A stretch of 24,894 nucleotides of DNA from Thermoplasmata archaeon. GTDB lineage: Archaea; Thermoplasmatota; Thermoplasmata; Lutacidiplasmatales; UBA184. The notes below the pieces were generated by a model. It saw nothing but the letters and a program-made list of their open reading frames with translations. It made no database searches and was not told where the DNA came from. Location of the stretch: positions 1-24,894 of the forward strand of contig JASHQY010000014.1 in the NCBI GenBank assembly GCA_030038885.1. The letters run 5' to 3'. Shown here in pieces: positions 20,373-24,894 of the stretch. Positions within the stretch are counted from its first letter, which is position 1; each line of letters starts with the position of its first letter. The translations under genes were made by a program, and so were the position numbers.

Positions 20373-23309
20373 GTGGCGTCCGTCGTCGCGCTCCTGCTGC
20401 TCGGCCTCCTCGTCTTCGCGGTCGCGACCGCGATCCTCGCCGCGCGAGAGCGGGTGCCGTGGCGGATCGCGATGCGCAACCTCCGACGGGGGCGCTGGCG
20501 GACGGTCCTCATCGTGCTCGGCCTCCTGGTCGGCACCGCGATCATCTCCGGCAGCCTCGTGATCAACGACACGGTCACGACCGTCGAGACGCACTTCGTC
20601 TACGTCGCCTACGGCTTCACGGACGAGGCGATCTACAACACGTCCGTCGCCCAGGGCAACGCGCCCTACGCCTACTTCCCCTACGGGGTGTACGCGGCGA
20701 TCGCGAACCGAACCCCCGCCGAGCCCTTGATCGCCGGGACGACCCCCGAGATCGTCGCGTCCGGGAGCGTCGACGATCGGACGAGCGGAGTGCCCGAGAC
20801 CGGCGTCCAGATCGTCGGGGTCGACGCGAACGCGAGCGCGTGGCTCGGGACGTTCACCTATGACAATGGGTCCACGACCCCGGGGCCCGGGGCCGGCGAG
20901 GTCCTGCTCGACGACCAGCTCGCCGCCAACCTGGGTGCGCGGGCCGGGGACGAGGTCGTGCTCTACGGCACGACGAGCGAGCCGCTCCGCGTGCAGGGGA
21001 TCGTGGAGGACGACACGCGCGGCGGATTCCTCAGCCAGAACAGCGCGTTCGTCTCGCTCGCGACCGCCCAGGCGGTCCTGAACCGGTCGGGGCAGCTGAA
21101 CTTCATCGCGGTCACGAACGTCGGCTCGCTCACCGCCGGGGTCGCGCACACCGACGCGGTGATGGCGTTCCTGAACCAGACGCTCGGGGACCTCGGCCGG
21201 CCGGCGGGTCTCGCCGCGGTCCCGTTGCTCCAGGAGAACCTCGCGAGCGCGGTCGCCACGAGCCAGTCGCTCACGACGCTGTTCCTCGTCCTCGGGCTCT
21301 TCTCGATCGTCGCCGGGGCCCTGCTGATCGTCGGGATCTTCCTCACGCTCGCCGAGGAGCGCCAGGGCGAGATGGGCACGCTGCGCGCGGTCGGCCTCGA
21401 TCGCCGGGGCCTCGTCTACCTCTACTTCTTCGAGGGCACGATCTACGCCGCGTTCGCGGCCTTCGTGGGGACGCTGGTCGGGGTGCTCGTGGGCTACGGT
21501 CTCCTCCTCACGTTCAGCCGGACCCTCGCGGCGACCGCCTCCGTGGCGGTCGAGACCGCCTTCCTCGAGTCGTTCACGGTCACTCCGGCCAGCCTCGGGA
21601 CGGCCTACGTCCTCGGCTTCTCGCTCACGATCGTGACGATCGTGGCGACCAGCGCCCGGGTCAGCCGGCTGAACATCGTGCGCGCGCTCCGCGCGATCCC
21701 CGAGCCGCCGCCCGCGCGCCGCGTGTACACCTACCTCGCCTACGTCGGGGCAGCGCTCGTGCTGGTCGGGGGCCTCCTGTTCGTCCGCTCGCGGACCGGC
21801 ACGGGCGACGTCTCGTACCCGCTGATCAGCCTCGCGCTCGCGATCCTCGGCGCGGGGCTGGTCGCCTCGCGCTTCGTCCGGAACCGCTACGCGTTCAGCG
21901 CGGTCGGCGTCCTGCTCCTGATCTGGGGCGGCGCGGTGCAGCTGCACCACGACGTGCTGGGCACGGCCCACTCCGGCACGATCTTCGCGGTCTTCGTCGA
22001 AGGGGTCATCCTCGTCCTCGGCGCGGTCCTCCTGTTCGTCTTCGACTCCGACCTCGTGGTCGCCGGGCTCGCGCGGCTCGCCGGCCGGCGCGGTCGGTCC
22101 GTCGTCGTGGTCCGGGTCGGGCTCGCCTACCCCCGGCGGCGGCCGACCCGCAGCGCGGTGAACTTCACGATCTTCGCGATGGTGATCTTCACGGTCGTCC
22201 TGATCTCGGCCTACGGGAACGGGGAGACCGCCGCGATCTCGAACTCGATCGCGAGCGAGTCCGGCGGCTACACGTTCTTCGGGTACAGCCCGTCGCCGAT
22301 CGCGAACGTCTCGGCGCAGATCGCGAACAACTCGACCCTCGCGGCGGAGATCGCGCTCGCCCTGCCGATCGTCTACGGCTCGGTCGCCGCCCGGCCGGCC
22401 GGGTGGAACGGCCCGTGGTACGGCGCGATCTACGCGGCCCCGACGTCGGCCCCCGACGGGCGGACCTTCTACGCGACGAACACCTACAACTTCACCGCGA
22501 CCTGGCACGGGATGACGGCCGCCCAGGTCTGGGACGACCTCGCGACCAACGCGTCCGTGGCGGTCGTCGACTCGGCATGGCAGCCGACCGCGAGCACGCT
22601 CGGGGCGGCCGCGCACCCGACGGTCGCGCTGGGCGGCGCGCTGCCGATCGAGAACGTCGCCTCGGGGGCGCGGACGAACGTGACGGTCATCGCCTACCTC
22701 GGCCAGGAGTTCCTCGCGGGGATCTTCGTCAATCCCGCGGCCGCGGCGGCGATCGGCTACACCGGGTTCCAGGGATTCCTGTTCCGCGTGGCCCCCGGGG
22801 CCTCGACCGCGACCGCCGGCCAGGACCTCAAGCGCGCGTTCCTCCCCGACGGCCTCCAGCTCGTCAACATCGTCGCGACGATCGAGCGCTCGCTCGAGAC
22901 CCTCCAGGCGTTCATCGGACTCCTCGAGATCTTCGTCGCGCTCGGGCTCGCGGTCGGGATCGCGGGCATGGGGATCGCCGCCCTGCGCGCGGTCGCCGAG
23001 CGGCGGACGCAGATCGGCATGCTGCGCGCCGAGGGATGCACGCGCGGGATGATCCTCGGCGCGTTCCTGGTCGAGTACTCGTACGTGACCCTGTTCGGCG
23101 TGGGGGTCGGCACCGGGCTCGCGCTCTGGCTGTACTACGACGCCACGGCGGCGAGCCCCGGCGGGCAGCTCGGGACGTTCGTGATCCCGACCGGGACCGT
23201 GATCGCGATCGCGCTGGTCGCCTACCTCCTCACGCTCGCGGCGATCGGCGGTCCGTCGTGGAAGGCGGCGACCCTCCCGCCGGCGGAGGCGGTCCGGTAC
23301 ACGGAGTGA
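20373..23309 (+). CDS. FtsX-like ABC permease with two large ectodomains
   Basis: Permease partner of the preceding ATPase, 978 residues. Two N-terminal helices (about 3-23, 44-62) flank a cytoplasmic coupling segment (PWRIAMRNLRRGRWRT), followed by an external domain (about 65-290). The first FtsX core (about 295-440) includes GEMGTLRAVGLDRRGLVYLYFFEG, then several more helices (about 452-555), one helix near 600, a second external domain (about 620-835) and the second FtsX core (about 845-978) with RTQIGMLRAEGCTRGMILGAFLVEY. The external parts are rich in N-x-S/T sites (NDT, NTS, NQT, NNS, NFT, NVT), fitting archaeal N-glycosylation. The GTG start is 10 bases after the ATPase stop. Two FtsX cores in one chain make a complete pseudo-dimer. 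Confidence 0.92.
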   Translation: MASVVALLLLGLLVFAVATAILAARERVPWRIAMRNLRRGRWRTVLIVLGLLVGTAIISGSLVINDTVTTVETHFVYVAYGFTDEAIYNTSVAQGNAPYAYFPYGVYAAIANRTPAEPLIAGTTPEIVASGSVDDRTSGVPETGVQIVGVDANASAWLGTFTYDNGSTTPGPGAGEVLLDDQLAANLGARAGDEVVLYGTTSEPLRVQGIVEDDTRGGFLSQNSAFVSLATAQAVLNRSGQLNFIAVTNVGSLTAGVAHTDAVMAFLNQTLGDLGRPAGLAAVPLLQENLASAVATSQSLTTLFLVLGLFSIVAGALLIVGIFLTLAEERQGEMGTLRAVGLDRRGLVYLYFFEGTIYAAFAAFVGTLVGVLVGYGLLLTFSRTLAATASVAVETAFLESFTVTPASLGTAYVLGFSLTIVTIVATSARVSRLNIVRALRAIPEPPPARRVYTYLAYVGAALVLVGGLLFVRSRTGTGDVSYPLISLALAILGAGLVASRFVRNRYAFSAVGVLLLIWGGAVQLHHDVLGTAHSGTIFAVFVEGVILVLGAVLLFVFDSDLVVAGLARLAGRRGRSVVVVRVGLAYPRRRPTRSAVNFTIFAMVIFTVVLISAYGNGETAAISNSIASESGGYTFFGYSPSPIANVSAQIANNSTLAAEIALALPIVYGSVAARPAGWNGPWYGAIYAAPTSAPDGRTFYATNTYNFTATWHGMTAAQVWDDLATNASVAVVDSAWQPTASTLGAAAHPTVALGGALPIENVASGARTNVTVIAYLGQEFLAGIFVNPAAAAAIGYTGFQGFLFRVAPGASTATAGQDLKRAFLPDGLQLVNIVATIERSLETLQAFIGLLEIFVALGLAVGIAGMGIAALRAVAERRTQIGMLRAEGCTRGMILGAFLVEYSYVTLFGVGVGTGLALWLYYDATAASPGGQLGTFVIPTGTVIAIALVAYLLTLAAIGGPSWKAATLPPAEAVRYTE

Positions 23310-23382
23310 CCTGCCGGGCCCCGGACGAAGGTAGAAATCCCGGCCCGGCGTTCCCGGCGCGGCCCGAAGGCCCGGGAGTCCG

Positions 23383-23637
23383 ATGAAGTGCGAAGGGTGC
23401 GGCAAGGGACTGGACGACGACGCGAAGTTCTGCGGCGGGTGCGGTCGCAAGGTCGGCTCCGCCCAGCACGCCGTCGGGGAGACGAAGGTCGTGACGGGAA
23501 AGATCGGCCGGGGGATCGTGAGCGGGGTGAAGACCCTCGGGGCCGACGTGAAGAAGGCCACCAAGAAGAAGGGTGGGACCACCGCCGAACCTCCGCCCCC
23601 GCCCCCTCCGCCGCCCCCGCCTCCGCCGCCTCCCTGA
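23383..23637 (+). CDS. Small zinc-ribbon protein with a C-terminal run of 15 prolines
   Basis: An 84-residue protein with three parts. Residues 1-24 form a zinc ribbon with Cys3, Cys6, Cys17 and Cys20 (CEGC, CGGC). A middle helix-prone, Lys-rich segment (about 31-66) includes ADVKKATKKKGG. Residues 70-84 are 15 consecutive prolines ending at the stop. Zinc-ribbon-plus-helix proteins occur widely in archaea without known function; the polyproline end is unusual and would need aIF5A during translation. The prolines use mixed CCN codons (CCT, CCC and CCG), so this is not a simple short-repeat slip. A GGGAG lies just before the ATG, and there is only a weak AT-rich patch (GTAGAAATC, about 23331) upstream. 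Confidence 0.75.
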   Translation: MKCEGCGKGLDDDAKFCGGCGRKVGSAQHAVGETKVVTGKIGRGIVSGVKTLGADVKKATKKKGGTTAEPPPPPPPPPPPPPPP

Positions 23638-23645
23638 GGCGGCGG
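23623..23645 (+). terminator. Perfect 9-bp hairpin over the zinc-ribbon gene stop
   Basis: CCGCCGCCT, five-base loop CCCTG, AGGCGGCGG. The stem contains the last proline codons and the TGA. No T-run follows, so it is not a typical archaeal terminator. It may protect the mRNA 3' end or be a by-product of the CCG codon run. Confidence 0.35.
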
Positions 23646-23680
23646 CGGGGCCGACGCGCCAACCGGCGTCGTGCGAACGA

Positions 23681-23686
23681 CTAAGC
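23681..23686 (+). promoter_or_regulatory. TATA-like box for the methyltransferase
   Basis: CTAAGC ends 23 bases before the ATG at 23710, selecting that start over the in-frame one near 23671. Confidence 0.45.
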
Positions 23687-23709
23687 GGGGCCCGACGCCT
23701 TGTACGGGC

Positions 23710-24465
23710 ATGGCCGACGGCGCGCCGGAGGAGTCCGCCCTCGACCCGAAGCGCGTCGTGCGGGAGGGGTGGAACCGGGTCTCGACGATCTATCGGCCGC
23801 CGGGCGCGACCGCCGACGCCTTCGATCACACGAACGCCGACTACCGGGAGTGGCTGGCGCCGTTCTTCCGCCGCCTCCCGCCCGGCACCGAGGTGCTCGA
23901 TCTCGGCTGCGGGTGCGGGGTGCCCGAAGCGCAGATGCTCTCGGCGCGGTTCCGGCTCACCGGCGTCGACATCTCCGACGTGCAGATCGAGCGGGCCCGG
24001 GGGCTGCTCCCCGAGGGTCGGTTCGTCCGCGCCGACATGACCCGCGTCGCGTTCCCGACCGAGTCGTTCGGAGGGGTCGTCTGCCTCTACGCGCTGATCC
24101 ACGTCCCGCTCGCGGAGCAGCCGCGGCTGCTCTCGGACATCTACCGCTGGCTCCGCCCCGGAGGGCTCTTCCTCGTGACGACCGGCGCGAGCGCGTGGAC
24201 CGGGGTCGAGGAGGGCTGGCTCGGGTCGAACGCGAAGATGTACTGGAGCCACGCGGACGAGCGGACGTACGAGCAGTGGCTCCGGGACCGGGGGTTCCGG
24301 ACCCTCCATCGGTCGCTCGTGGCAGAGGGCGGGACCCACCACGCGCTCTTCCTCGTCCAGCGCCCGGGGGTCATCGAGCCCCCGCCGCCGGTCGCGGCCG
24401 CCCCCGCGACGGCCCGGGCCCCCGGAACGGACCCGCGGGCGGGCTCGGCCGTGCTCGCAAAGTAG
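23710..24465 (+). CDS. Class I SAM-dependent methyltransferase
   Basis: A 251-residue methyltransferase of the UbiE/Methyltransf_11/25 type. The SAM motif is EVLDLGCGCGVPEAQML (61-77), followed by the acidic loop LTGVDISDVQIERAR, the FVRADMTRVAFPTESFGGVVCLYALIHVP stretch and the post-motif RWLRPGGLFLVTTG. The substrate cannot be told from sequence. A WSHADERTYEQWLRDRGF segment suggests the usual C-terminal lid. The last 30 residues (PPPPVAAAPATARAPG...) are Pro/Ala-rich and unstructured, echoing the proline tail of the neighbouring zinc-ribbon protein. The start at 23710 was chosen from the CTAAGC box; the gene is intact. Confidence 0.9.
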   Translation: MADGAPEESALDPKRVVREGWNRVSTIYRPPGATADAFDHTNADYREWLAPFFRRLPPGTEVLDLGCGCGVPEAQMLSARFRLTGVDISDVQIERARGLLPEGRFVRADMTRVAFPTESFGGVVCLYALIHVPLAEQPRLLSDIYRWLRPGGLFLVTTGASAWTGVEEGWLGSNAKMYWSHADERTYEQWLRDRGFRTLHRSLVAEGGTHHALFLVQRPGVIEPPPPVAAAPATARAPGTDPRAGSAVLAK

Positions 24466-24532
24466 AATCTAGCCGAACGCGTTGCCCGGCCGGTCGCGGG
24501 CTCCCGTCCAGGGAGGCCGCCCGGGGGACCGA

Positions 24533-24894
24533 GTGCCGGAGTCGGACATCGCCCGCACCGCGCTCAAGTTCGTCAACGAGGTCAACCGGCACGACGTCGA
24601 GAGCCTCGTCGCGATGCTCTCCGACGACCACCTGTTCGTCGACGGGCTCGGCCAGGAGCTCCGGGGGCGGGACCGCCTGCGGGAAGCGTGGCGGGCGCAC
24701 TTCGCGCGGTTCCCGGACTACCACCTCGCGGTCAAGGAGTGGTTCCAGAACGGCCGGGTCGTCGCGATGTTCGGCACCGCGAGCGGAACGTTCGCGATCG
24801 GGAGCGAGCTGCCGGCCGAGAACCGCTGGACGGTCTCCGGAGCGTGGCGGGCGGTCGTGCGCGACCGGTTGATCTGCCACTGGCAGGTCTACGC
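24533..24894 (+). CDS. SnoaL-like / nuclear transport factor 2-fold protein (3' truncated by window)
   Basis: About 120 residues are visible and the frame is open at the window end. The pattern ARTALKFVNEVNRHDVESLVAMLSDDHLFVDGLG, then GRDRLREAWRAHFARFPDYHLAVKEWFQNGRVVAMFGTASGTF, matches the SnoaL-like/ketosteroid isomerase-like fold, with the early helix, the DDHLFVDG strand and the FPDYH region typical of this group. Members are small-molecule isomerases, hydrolases or proteins of unknown function. The GTG start at 24533 was taken because the fold begins here and a purine-rich GGGGGA lies just upstream. It follows the methyltransferase by 67 bases and could be read from the same transcript. 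Confidence 0.75.
   Translation, partial: MPESDIARTALKFVNEVNRHDVESLVAMLSDDHLFVDGLGQELRGRDRLREAWRAHFARFPDYHLAVKEWFQNGRVVAMFGTASGTFAIGSELPAENRWTVSGAWRAVVRDRLICHWQVY

Noticed and set aside
23590..23634. Polyproline tract as a microsatellite or CRISPR-like repeat
   Set aside because: Codons are mixed and there is no regular repeat unit; no CRISPR array is seen anywhere in the window.
23623..23645. Classical intrinsic terminator after the zinc-ribbon gene
   Set aside because: The hairpin lacks a following T-run and largely reflects the CCG proline codons, so it is listed with low confidence only.
20256..23711. Long open frame on the minus strand antisense to the FtsX permease
   Set aside because: Its translation is a low-complexity Arg/Asp/Glu/Pro run typical of the reverse strand of high-GC coding DNA, with no recognisable domain, while the plus strand encodes a clear permease.

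Overview
The window is a very GC-rich stretch of archaeal chromosome. Archaeal markers are a 50-residue ribosomal protein L40e, archease, the TrmI-type tRNA m1A methyltransferase, an AMMECR1-family protein, an archaeal/eukaryotic-like isoleucyl-tRNA synthetase and a tRNA-Gly with no encoded CCA. About a dozen genes have a TATA-like box (CTTAAG, CTTATC, TTTATA and variants) ending 22-28 bases before the start codon. That is the spacing expected of leaderless mRNAs and is common in Thermoplasmatota and haloarchaea. With the gene content, a high-GC member of the Thermoplasmatota is my best guess, but this is inference. Genes are tightly packed, no gap exceeds 300 bases, and there is no transposon, CRISPR array or phage gene.

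Layout. 1-877 (-): N-terminal part of an electron-transfer flavoprotein beta-type protein cut by the window edge. 940-3502: CPBP membrane protease, VOC protein, CoA-binding protein and a bactofilin-like polymer-forming protein. 3552-8687: mostly translation and RNA genes (ileS, L40e, archease) with AMMECR1 and a GT2 glycosyltransferase between them. 8698-10784 (-): a class V aminotransferase and a D-3-phosphoglycerate dehydrogenase in a GTGA-coupled pair, consistent with the first two steps of phosphorylated serine synthesis. 10856-15207 (-): a MoxR ATPase, then a four-gene operon encoding a DUF4129-type membrane protein, a small membrane protein, a DUF58 protein and a six-helix membrane protein. 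Every junction in that operon is a 4-base start/stop overlap. 15257-17467 (-): a COG3375-type acetyltransferase and two unrecognised membrane proteins, the second in an operon behind trmI (17470-18258). 18493-18566: tRNA-Gly(GCC). 18670-24894 (+): an alpha/beta hydrolase, an ABC exporter pair (ATPase plus 978-residue FtsX-type permease), a zinc-ribbon protein ending in 15 prolines, a SAM methyltransferase and a SnoaL-like protein cut by the window end.

Best leads: (1) an intact archease gene with no ATG/GTG/TTG start, whose ACG at 8241 lies exactly where a leaderless start is expected; (2) the MoxR/DUF58/DUF4129 locus with two unfamiliar membrane partners, a possible four-codon leaderless mini-ORF (MEGR) overlapping the operon's first start, and a perfect inverted repeat between box and start; (3) a structured spacer at 11844-12072 with its own TATA-like box, possibly a non-coding RNA; (4) a probable EtfB-EtfA fusion at the left edge. 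I see no clear-cut defence or mobile system.
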